Source: Flavobacteriaceae bacterium
Lineage (GTDB): Bacteria > Bacteroidota > Bacteroidia > Flavobacteriales > Flavobacteriaceae
NCBI GenBank assembly: GCA_013001365.1
Contig: JABDMQ010000148.1
Coordinates: forward strand, 1-5,749
Direction of reading: 5' to 3'
DNA length: 5,749 nt
Part shown: positions 1 to 5,749 of the stretch, piece by piece
Layout: each line of letters starts with the position of its first letter
Numbering within the stretch: the stretch's first letter is position 1
Notes under the pieces: model-generated
What the model was told of the DNA's origin: nothing
Databases searched by the model: none
What the model saw: only the letters and a program-made list of their open reading frames with translations
Program-made: the position numbers and the translations under genes

Positions 1-1029
1 GCTTTGACCGATCAATATAGAATCTGCATAAAATGCAATAGGTGTATTAATCCGCAAAGATGCTGTACTGTTGCTATTGCTTATTATGAAATCAATTGTT
101 AGATTTCTTGAATTACACTCAATTAGCACATTTTCAATTGAAATAGTAGCATCCGGTAATTGACTGTTCAATACAGTAATTATGTTATTGATCATAACAA
201 AGTCCTGACCTGATGTAAGTTGTATGGTCGCTGAGGTATCTCCAATTGAAATATTATCCTGGATACCATAAAAATCAATATCCATATTGAACAAATCTGA
301 TTCTTCAGTAAAGCTGTTAGTACCGTTGAACGCATTGTTCGGCGGATTCAATGGTGGGTTGCCAATAAGGTTTCCATTAATTGTGAGTTGTTCGTTAACG
401 GCCAAGGCGCTATCTCCTTCCCAAGCTATAAAACCTATCTTGGCATCTTGATTGTCCAATACATTAAGATTTTCCAAAGTGATTGTCAATTCTGTTGGAA
501 CACTTTGCAAGCCATCATAAACATTTATTTGATTTAGAGGAAGGTCATTATCTTGAAAAATCACCGTTATCGCCCAACCAGCAAAATTAGTCCCCGAAGG
601 GCAGTATGGCCCAATAATGCTCGTCAGGTCCAATTCGGAAAGGGTGTAAATGCCATTGCCCTGCTCTATAACTTGTTCAGTAACATCACTAAAAGCAGCG
701 AAAAAAATTCGATTTTCATCTAAGGATTCACTGAATATGCGCTCTGCAGAAATTGCATTGCCATTAAGCACAACATCAAAATCACCTTCACCCGTTCCGG
801 CCCAATAAAGATAAGCAGCCTGAATGACCTGATCAACTTCCAGATTTAATATTGCACCCGATTCTGTTAAGATAGTGCAAGGTGCAGCAATGCCATTCTC
901 CTGGAGGTTCATGGTATTGCCAATGGCCGTATAATCATATCGTCCGTTGAATTGGGAATAGAGGGAAACATCTTGTGCGTAAGAAAAGATGGAAGACAAA
1001 AGGAAACAGAAAAGGCAGATTCTTTTCAT
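1..1029 (-). CDS. Secreted modular surface protein, probable T9SS cargo (partial, C-terminus beyond window)
   Basis: The frame is open from the ATG at 1029 to the window edge, giving 343 residues without a stop. An in-frame TGA lies 9 nt upstream and there is no ATG between, so this is the earliest possible start. Residues 1-18 are a Sec signal peptide (MKR, hydrophobic core, ending SYA before Q19). Residues ~20-290 form a beta-rich ectodomain with the motifs AAYLYWAGTGEGDFDV (71-86), GNGIYTLSELDL (124-135) and FAGWAITVIFQDND (149-162). I recognise this pattern from N-terminal regions of large flavobacterial proteins annotated as gliding-motility/T9SS type B, but that is recollection, not a search. 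Residues ~293-343 (PDATISIENVLIEC, then TPIAFYADSILIG) look like the start of a CARDB-like adhesion module. It begins 40 bp after the 1105-residue secreted protein and is probably co-transcribed. The sorting domain that would prove T9SS export is not visible. Function is unknown; a surface adhesin or matrix protein is plausible. Confidence 0.85.
   Translation of the reverse strand, partial: MKRICLFCFLLSSIFSYAQDVSLYSQFNGRYDYTAIGNTMNLQENGIAAPCTILTESGAILNLEVDQVIQAAYLYWAGTGEGDFDVVLNGNAISAERIFSESLDENRIFFAAFSDVTEQVIEQGNGIYTLSELDLTSIIGPYCPSGTNFAGWAITVIFQDNDLPLNQINVYDGLQSVPTELTITLENLNVLDNQDAKIGFIAWEGDSALAVNEQLTINGNLIGNPPLNPPNNAFNGTNSFTEESDLFNMDIDFYGIQDNISIGDTSATIQLTSGQDFVMINNIITVLNSQLPDATISIENVLIECNSRNLTIDFIISNSNSTASLRINTPIAFYADSILIGQS
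976..1029 (-). other. Signal peptide of the partial secreted protein
   Basis: Residues 1-18 have a positive n-region (KR), a hydrophobic core ICLFCFLLSSIF and a small residue at the cleavage site (SYA before QD). The mature protein would start at Gln19, a common +1 residue in Bacteroidota signal peptidase I substrates. The exact cleavage position is predicted by eye. Confidence 0.8.
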
Positions 1030-1044
1030 GAATGTTCATTGTAA

Positions 1045-1081
1045 CTTAAAAGTACGTAATAATCAAAGATTATCTTTTAAG
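1045..1081 (-). repeat. Composite hairpin at the junction of the two secreted-protein genes
   Basis: A perfect 8-bp outer stem pairs 1045-1052 (CTTAAAAG) with 1074-1081 (CTTTTAAG). A perfect 6-bp inner stem pairs 1059-1064 (ATAATC) with 1068-1073 (GATTAT) around a 3-nt loop. The two stems are contiguous on one side and separated by a 6-nt bulge (TACGTA) on the other. The structure covers the stop codon of the upstream gene and ends about 15 nt before the downstream ATG. It is AT-rich and lacks the GC stem and T-run of a typical intrinsic terminator. The pairing is seen directly; any role as attenuator, weak terminator or mRNA-stability element is inference. Confidence 0.5.
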
Positions 1082-4000
1082 GGTAAAATGGCTTTTGAAT
1101 ATCCTGCCATCTTCAAGAGAAACTGCGAACCAATAATCATTTGTTGGCAGTGGTTTTCCATTGAATTTACCATCCCATCCGCGACCTATTGGGTCAAGTT
1201 CCTTAAGAAGTTTGCCGTACCTATCGTAAATATAGATCTTGGTATTTGGCTGGAATTGGGATGTCAGGCCATAAACCTGCCACCTATCATGATATCCATC
1301 ATTGTTAGGGGTGAAGAATTTTGGGAAGCCAATTACAGAAACCATTTCTTCAACTATGCCACAATTGTTCTTGTCTCGAACATAAACAGTATGAATTCCT
1401 GGTGCTACGTTCTCAAAGAAATTACTGTCTTGGTATGGTCCTAAAGCATCATCAAGTGCAAATTCATAATCGCCTTCACCAGTTACTAAAACAGTAACCG
1501 TATTATTGGAAGATGCATCGGAAACTTCAATATCTGAAATCGTTGCAATATTCGATGGCAAAACGGTAATAGTTCTCTCTTTTGAACAGTTATTGGAATT
1601 CGTAACTATCACAGAATAAACGCCAGGAGCATCAATCTCGATATCAGGAGTCATTTCACCTGTTGACCACAGATAGGTATAATTACTTGGTGAATCATTG
1701 ATGACTCCACCTGTTAATGTAATAGTATCAGGAAAGGAGTTCAAACAATATATAGCTTCATCTATTATTTCTATATCGGGGAGTTCATGAACAGTTAATT
1801 CGACTTCACTTATGCCATAACAAGCATTTGCGTTCTCTGCCCGTGCATAAATGATCTGTGAATAAGGAGCTATATTGGCATAGGTAGGTCCTATCGGGTT
1901 TTGCTCCAAAAGGGCATCGTCGTAAGTCTCATAATAGAACAATGTCACACCTGGCGGAGCTGCACTGAGTACATTGGCATCCGCATCGGAAAGCATGAAC
2001 TCACTTAGCCCATCTTCAGTGCCATCATCATCACAAATAGCAAGATCAGCGTCCATGATATTCGTAAGGCTCACGTCCAATGTAAGATCAGTAATCGAGA
2101 AACAACCTGTATTGTTATTAGTAACTCGTACATGAATAATTTGCGGATTCATAGTATTAGAAAACGAATTACCATCAATACTTCCAGTATTTGATTGCGC
2201 ATCAGCAAGGCTCAGGAAAAAACTCGTGCTTACGTCCGTAGCTCCGCCCGTTAAAGCATCATCAGCTTCAGTTAGGTTGAACAGGGTCAATCCGTCAACA
2301 AGGCCATCTTCATCACATTGAATCAAAGATTCTGGATATGATGGTGGAATTGGATTTACAGTATATAAGAACGATCTAGTATCAAAACATGAATTATTTG
2401 CATTGTTCTGAATCCTATAGAATATAGTTTGATTAAATGGCATGATATTATAATAGGGGCTAACTAGTGGATTGACACCAGAATTAGCGTCTGCTTGGTC
2501 CAGATGGAAACTTACTGAAAAACTCATAGGAACTTGCGCACCTAGAGCTTCTGGAACAAGTGATAGTAAATCCAATTCCTTTTGGCCATTGGTATTGTCT
2601 CCATCCAGATCATCATCACATTCTTCGATATCGGTTATTGGATTTGCTACTGGAGTATCAAATATTTCCAAGAAAAATGAGGTGGTATCATAACAGTTAT
2701 TGTTAAGTATGTTATGAGATCTTACAAATATTTCCTGAGGATTGCTGGTATTTTGAAAATCACCTACGATTTCATTCATGTTATCATCTGCATCCACTTG
2801 GTTTGTGTAATACTTGATCTCATAGGTCATTGGATCTTGACCATTCAATACCTCAGCGTCCAATGTAGTTAGATCAAAGGACCAAACGCCATCATTATCA
2901 TCATCGCAAATATTAATATCATTAGGTTGGTTAGCTATCGGATTGGTAAAATAATTAACAAATGCTTCGCCTTCTATCAAGCAATCGCCATTATTTTGGT
3001 CAATTAATACTTCGTATAATCCGGCCTGAGTAACAACTAGATCAAAATCTGATTCAACAAGTGGATTACCGTCCAAAGTCCATGAATAAGTAGCACCAGG
3101 GATATCGTCTGCTAGAAGTGTATAATTGTCACCATCGCAAAGATCTAGATTACTTATGCTTATTCCATTTCTTATTATATCGATCTTGGTATTAAATAGG
3201 GCTTGATCGAATGGCGGTAGCCCTTGTGTGGAGTTATTTCCTGCCAATGGAACAGCATTATGTTGATAATTCGACCCTGCACCATATACATCAGGATTAT
3301 TGATAACTCCCAAGAAAGGCAACCCTTGAGTGTATGTGGCACTTAGTGCTCTGTATATTTTACCGTTTGGTCCTAATTGAAGCCCTCCTCGATATAATTG
3401 TCGTTCATCAAGAAGGAATTCGCTTGCCTGAATATCGGCTGCATAGAGGTCGAATTGCACTAATGAAGAGAAATGATCTAAAGGATTGTTGCCTCCTTGT
3501 CCATTACTTGAATGAACATACAATAATTCATTACTCGGCGAAAATTCTACACCATATGCTTGATTACCTGCACTATTAATTATTAGTTCCAATTGATTGC
3601 TTACTATTCCAGTGTTAACATCGAAATCGTAAAGCAAAAGGCTTTTCTCAGATACTAATGAGCCTGGTGCACCTTCGCCATTCATATTAGCACAGGCCAT
3701 TTTCAATCCATCAGGTGAGAATTTCAAGTAACCCCTTCTGTCTTGAATAGACATAGGGAAAGTTGAAACTATAGGTATTGGATTGACGCCTGTATTGGTG
3801 ACTTCGTATGCAAAATAGGAGTCGAAATTCGTGTCAAGTGTCCCTGATTGATGCCCGAGGGTAAGCACCCATACTGCCTTGGAGATACAATCCTTTAATA
3901 CGGCCGTTATTTTTTCTGAACTTTTTGGGAGCAAATTAAAATTCTTGACTGTAACAGCGCCAAGCCCACCATCCAGTGCCATATCGACTTCGGAATAATT

Positions 4001-4387
4001 AAGTCCTTCACTAGGTGGTTGATTCTGTAATTGTGTATCTACAGTAAAGATGTAATAAATATCCGGATCATCTGGTTTGGCTACAATTATTGCAGATTGC
4101 GTACTTGACGAATCACCAAACAATCCTGTGCCATTAATCATGACGTCATGGTTCCTGTTATAGACAATCCTACCATCTGAATAAAATAAAAGGTTTCCGT
4201 CGCTATCCGAAATTGAAGAACATCCTTCACGTGTATTCAACTGACCATCGGTAAGCGCCGTTACATTTCCGGTAGCTGCATCAAACCTAATTCCAGCATT
4301 TTCTCCAAAATACCAGTTTGATGCCTCCTGTTGGGCGAATAAGCCAATGGAAGTGATAAGAATAATGAGGGAAACTATCTTTTTCAT
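1070..4387 (-). CDS. T9SS type B sorting domain-containing modular surface protein (1105 aa, complete)
   Basis: Large secreted protein. The start is firm because an in-frame TAA directly precedes the ATG. Residues 1-18 are a Sec signal peptide ending LFA before Q19. Residues ~22-405 resemble a beta-propeller: NWYFGENAGIRF (24-35), EGCSSISDSDGNLLFYSDG (54-72), and blade-like strands GYLKFSPDG (219-227), YGVEFSP (278-284) and LQLGPNGKIY (336-345). Residues ~406-478 are an Ig-like module (C417/C469). Residues ~481-868 are four tandem modules, each with an acidic loop after a Cys and a second Cys 71-77 residues on. Residues ~869-943 (C881/C934, YLWSTGEMTP) and ~945-1017 are Ig/PKD-like. Residues 1019-1105 are the type B sorting domain. 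By family knowledge the protein crosses the outer membrane by T9SS and ends on the surface or outside the cell. Adhesion, matrix or substrate-binding roles are possible; no catalytic motif is seen. It lies 27 bp after the ABC permease and 40 bp before another secreted-protein gene. Confidence 0.93.
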   Translation of the reverse strand: MKKIVSLIILITSIGLFAQQEASNWYFGENAGIRFDAATGNVTALTDGQLNTREGCSSISDSDGNLLFYSDGRIVYNRNHDVMINGTGLFGDSSSTQSAIIVAKPDDPDIYYIFTVDTQLQNQPPSEGLNYSEVDMALDGGLGAVTVKNFNLLPKSSEKITAVLKDCISKAVWVLTLGHQSGTLDTNFDSYFAYEVTNTGVNPIPIVSTFPMSIQDRRGYLKFSPDGLKMACANMNGEGAPGSLVSEKSLLLYDFDVNTGIVSNQLELIINSAGNQAYGVEFSPSNELLYVHSSNGQGGNNPLDHFSSLVQFDLYAADIQASEFLLDERQLYRGGLQLGPNGKIYRALSATYTQGLPFLGVINNPDVYGAGSNYQHNAVPLAGNNSTQGLPPFDQALFNTKIDIIRNGISISNLDLCDGDNYTLLADDIPGATYSWTLDGNPLVESDFDLVVTQAGLYEVLIDQNNGDCLIEGEAFVNYFTNPIANQPNDINICDDDNDGVWSFDLTTLDAEVLNGQDPMTYEIKYYTNQVDADDNMNEIVGDFQNTSNPQEIFVRSHNILNNNCYDTTSFFLEIFDTPVANPITDIEECDDDLDGDNTNGQKELDLLSLVPEALGAQVPMSFSVSFHLDQADANSGVNPLVSPYYNIMPFNQTIFYRIQNNANNSCFDTRSFLYTVNPIPPSYPESLIQCDEDGLVDGLTLFNLTEADDALTGGATDVSTSFFLSLADAQSNTGSIDGNSFSNTMNPQIIHVRVTNNNTGCFSITDLTLDVSLTNIMDADLAICDDDGTEDGLSEFMLSDADANVLSAAPPGVTLFYYETYDDALLEQNPIGPTYANIAPYSQIIYARAENANACYGISEVELTVHELPDIEIIDEAIYCLNSFPDTITLTGGVINDSPSNYTYLWSTGEMTPDIEIDAPGVYSVIVTNSNNCSKERTITVLPSNIATISDIEVSDASSNNTVTVLVTGEGDYEFALDDALGPYQDSNFFENVAPGIHTVYVRDKNNCGIVEEMVSVIGFPKFFTPNNDGYHDRWQVYGLTSQFQPNTKIYIYDRYGKLLKELDPIGRGWDGKFNGKPLPTNDYWFAVSLEDGRIFKSHFTLKR
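1073..1333 (-). other. T9SS type B C-terminal sorting domain
   Basis: Residues 1019-1105 carry the family's landmarks in order: FPKFFTPNNDGYHDRWQV (1021-1038), KIYIYDRYGKLLKEL (1050-1064), GRGWDGKFNGKPLPTNDYWF (1068-1087) and a terminal basic strand ending FTLKR at the stop. This matches the 'gliding motility-associated C-terminal domain' (type B) found almost only in Bacteroidota with a T9SS. It acts as the outer-membrane translocation signal, distinct from the shorter type A domain. Confidence 0.95.
1784..2947 (-). repeat. Four tandem Cys/Asp-loop modules in the 1105-aa protein
   Basis: This region encodes four diverged repeats, at roughly residues 481-579, 580-679, 680-773 and 774-868. 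Each opens with Cys followed by an acidic loop: CDDDNDG (494-500), CDDDLDG (590-596), CDEDGLVDG (691-699) and CDDDGTEDG (785-793). Each continues with an aromatic-rich strand and an Asp/Ala-rich segment (such as QVDADD, QADANS, LADAQS, TYDDAL). Each ends with a strand of the type IFVRSHN, IFYRIQN, IHVRVTN or IYARAEN, followed closely by a second Cys (565, 667, 762, 856). A disulfide within each module and Ca2+ binding by the loops are inferences. At DNA level the copies are diverged, with only short GAT-rich tracts shared. Confidence 0.8.
4334..4387 (-). other. Signal peptide of the 1105-aa secreted protein
   Basis: Residues 1-18 comprise MKK, a hydrophobic core IVSLIILITSIGLF and a small Ala before the predicted cut, leaving Gln19 as the new N-terminus. 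There is no lipobox Cys, so it is not a lipoprotein signal. This is the Sec step that delivers the protein to the periplasm before T9SS export. Confidence 0.85.
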
Positions 4388-4389
4388 TT

Positions 4390-4431
4390 AAAAGCGCAAT
4401 AGCCTCTAAATATATTAAAGATCTCGCTTTT
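4390..4431 (-). repeat. Short inverted repeat spanning the permease/secreted-protein junction
   Basis: AAAAGCG at 4390-4396 is a perfect 7-bp inverted match to CGCTTTT at 4425-4431, with a 28-nt loop. The arms bracket the permease stop codon and end three bases before the next gene's ATG. On the minus strand the last arm is GC then T4, faintly terminator-like, but the long loop makes a stable hairpin doubtful. It may be chance. Confidence 0.25.
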
Positions 4432-5242
4432 TGAGTAATCTGAACGATAAAAAGATGAAAAGTGCTGTCCAAGCCAAAACAATGGCTATTTCATGAAAAT
4501 GAACCGCATAATCATAAGCAATTTCTGTCTTTTCTGGAAACTTGGTCATGACTATCCTCTGTATTGGCTGGTCAATCAGTTTATACATGGATTTCAAAGG
4601 GAAGAAATTCTGGACTTTTTCGGCAATATCTGTACTGTCGGCTTGCCAAGCAATCAATCCAAAGAATATCCATTCCAAGATAAATGTGATAAACAGGAAA
4701 GCTAATGCAAATGCTGAACGCTTTATCCACATGGCCGTAAACAAACAAAAAGAGAAGAATCCAACCAGTTTCACAAAATAGGCCAATAGAAACTCGATTT
4801 CCATTATGATGATTCGAAACTCATTATAACTTGAATAATAGAGTCCAATCAACAATGTTGCCAGTCCAATCAATATTGTTGCTGCCAATGAGAAGAAAAC
4901 AATGGTGTAGAACTTTGATAGAATGAATTCCTTTTTACTCAGTCCATCGATGAGATTCTGTTTAATGGTCTTGTTGCTAAATTCGTTACCGATCATGGAC
5001 ACAACAACTATAGCAAAAAAGAACTTGAACTGTGAAGCAAAAAACGTCGTTATATGCCAAACTATCGGGAAATTGAAAATTCCTAATTCTCCTAATTCCA
5101 AAGTAAAGAAACCGAAGAAGTTTATCTTGATCGAAGACAGCACCAACACCGTAAAAGGAAGCACAAATGAAATGAATATCAGGACCTTGCTGGTTCGATT
5201 CAACCAGAGTTTCTGCAATTCTATTTGAAGTAGTCTTAACAT
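4415..5242 (-). CDS. ABC-2 type transporter permease (275 aa, complete)
   Basis: Integral inner-membrane subunit, here coupled to the ATPase encoded 7 bp upstream. Six hydrophobic segments are visible at roughly residues 19-37, 60-84, 110-135, 149-171, 177-198 and 250-268, which is the ABC-2 layout and near the usual length for the family. Between the second and third segments lies a polar loop (GNEFSNKTIKQNLIDGLSKK, 85-104, then EFILSK), the position and style of the cytoplasmic loop that contacts the ATPase in these transporters. The N-terminus (MLRLLQIELQKLWLNR) is the typical amphipathic lead-in, and the C-terminus ends in a basic KKRDL tail. The ATG is the first available: an in-frame stop lies upstream with no start between. 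It most likely works as a homodimer or with another permease encoded elsewhere. The substrate (lipid, peptide, drug or other) cannot be told. A functional link to the downstream secreted proteins is suggested only by adjacency. Confidence 0.9.
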   Translation of the reverse strand: MLRLLQIELQKLWLNRTSKVLIFISFVLPFTVLVLSSIKINFFGFFTLELGELGIFNFPIVWHITTFFASQFKFFFAIVVVSMIGNEFSNKTIKQNLIDGLSKKEFILSKFYTIVFFSLAATILIGLATLLIGLYYSSYNEFRIIIMEIEFLLAYFVKLVGFFSFCLFTAMWIKRSAFALAFLFITFILEWIFFGLIAWQADSTDIAEKVQNFFPLKSMYKLIDQPIQRIVMTKFPEKTEIAYDYAVHFHEIAIVLAWTALFIFLSFRLLKKRDL

Positions 5243-5249
5243 TCTTGTT

Positions 5250-5749
5250 TTATTCGTTGTCCGTTAATTGAAGGAATTGCTCTTCTAGGCTTTCCTTTCG
5301 TTTGACTAAATGCGAAAGTGTAATGTTCTTATTAAACATAAGATTATTGAAATCTGAAGCATCCATGGGCTCTGTTAGAAACGCCGTTATCAATTCATCT
5401 TCAACTTTTAAATTGCCAAATCTGTTGTCTTCTTCCAGGATATTTATCAATTCTTGATGCTTATTGCTCTTAAGTTCAAAGAATCCGTGACTTGAGATCA
5501 TTTCATCCACCCTTCCTGAATAAAGCTTTACTCCCTTTCGTAACACAACAACATGAGAGCAAACTTTTTCTACTTCATCCAATAAGTGTGACGCCAACAG
5601 AATGGTAGTGCCATCGTTCGCTATGTCTTTGATGATCTGCCTAATTTGATGGATGCCTTGTGGGTCTAAACCATTGGTCGGTTCATCTAATATCAGGATT
5701 TCAGGATCGTTCAAAAGGGCCGAAGCGATAGCCAATCTTTGCTTCATTC
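5250..5749 (-). CDS. ABC transporter ATP-binding protein (partial, N-terminus beyond window)
   Basis: Nucleotide-binding subunit of the same ABC-2 transporter. The visible part starts inside the ABC signature: the sequence reads MKQRLAIASALL, and the two bases before it (GA) fit the final Gly of an LSxGMKQRL-type motif. Counting from this Met, Walker B and the catalytic Glu are ILILDE (17-22), the D-loop is NGLDP (25-29) and the switch His is H54 in LLASHLLDEVE. Then follow the strand VVVLRKGVKLYSG and a C-terminal accessory region (~90-165) as in ABC-2 drug/lipid exporter ATPases. All motifs present are intact. Walker A and the Q-loop, with roughly 130-150 residues, are off the window. The internal Met should not be taken as the true start. 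The stop is followed after 7 bp by the permease ATG, a tight operonic arrangement. Confidence 0.95.
   Translation of the reverse strand, partial: MKQRLAIASALLNDPEILILDEPTNGLDPQGIHQIRQIIKDIANDGTTILLASHLLDEVEKVCSHVVVLRKGVKLYSGRVDEMISSHGFFELKSNKHQELINILEEDNRFGNLKVEDELITAFLTEPMDASDFNNLMFNKNITLSHLVKRKESLEEQFLQLTDNE

Noticed and set aside
989..1444. Plus-strand open frame of 151 codons
   Set aside because: It lies antisense to the sorting domain of the 1105-aa protein and across the junction. Its translation has no recognisable domain, while the opposite strand encodes a clear conserved domain.
2009..2908. Recurrent CATCATCA-like tracts suggesting a microsatellite or short DNA repeat
   Set aside because: They are the reverse-strand reading of the GAT codons of the acidic CDDD loops. 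The spacing follows the protein modules, and they are not a CRISPR array or a slippage repeat.
4407..4414. TATATTTA on the minus strand, close to the Bacteroidota -7 promoter consensus TAnnTTTG, ahead of the 1105-aa gene
   Set aside because: No TTG -33 element is seen at the right distance, and such a match is easily found by chance in AT-rich sequence. An internal promoter here is possible but unsupported.
4287..4472. Minus-strand 61-codon frame overlapping the permease end and the start of the 1105-aa gene
   Set aside because: It is an out-of-frame shadow overlapping two well-supported genes and has no recognisable motif.
4923..5228. Plus-strand open frame of 101 codons, and smaller plus-strand frames at 2472-2693, 3334-3579, 4493-4705 and 4542-4781
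   Set aside because: All are antisense shadows inside clearly coding minus-strand genes, with no domain-like features.
5745..5747. ATG at 5747 as the start of the ATPase
   Set aside because: The frame begins in the middle of the ABC signature motif and lacks Walker A, so this Met is internal and the gene runs off the window.

Overview
The window looks like an AT-rich chromosomal segment of a Bacteroidota bacterium, most likely class Flavobacteriia. The strongest indication is a C-terminal type IX secretion system (T9SS) type B sorting domain, the 'gliding motility-associated C-terminal domain'. Supporting signs are secretory signal peptides cut just before a glutamine, and the absence of Shine-Dalgarno-like sequences before the starts. 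Genus and species cannot be told from this sequence.

All four genes lie on the minus strand, so transcription runs from high to low coordinates. From 5749 down to 1 they are: (1) the C-terminal half of an ABC transporter ATPase, cut by the window edge; (2) an ABC-2 type permease starting 7 bp after it; (3) a complete 1105-residue secreted modular protein starting 27 bp after the permease; (4) the first 343 residues of a second secreted protein starting 40 bp after that, cut by the other edge. The short same-strand gaps suggest one transcription unit, although gaps of 27 and 40 bp do not rule out internal promoters. No intergenic stretch exceeds 40 bp, so there is no room for further genes, RNA genes or mobile elements, and I see none.

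The ATPase and permease together make a two-component ABC-2 exporter or membrane-remodelling transporter of unknown substrate. The 1105-residue protein has an N-terminal beta-propeller-like region, one Ig-like module, four tandem ~95-100 residue modules with an acidic loop and a conserved cysteine pair, two further Ig/PKD-like modules, and the type B sorting domain. It should be exported by Sec, carried over the outer membrane by T9SS, and displayed on or released from the cell surface. The partial downstream protein has a similar signal peptide and a beta-rich, adhesin-like ectodomain; its C-terminus is out of view.

No new defence, mobile or enzymatic system is evident, and I regard this as an ordinary flavobacterial locus. 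The points worth a second look are the repeat architecture of the large protein and a 37-nt hairpin at the junction of the two secreted-protein genes.
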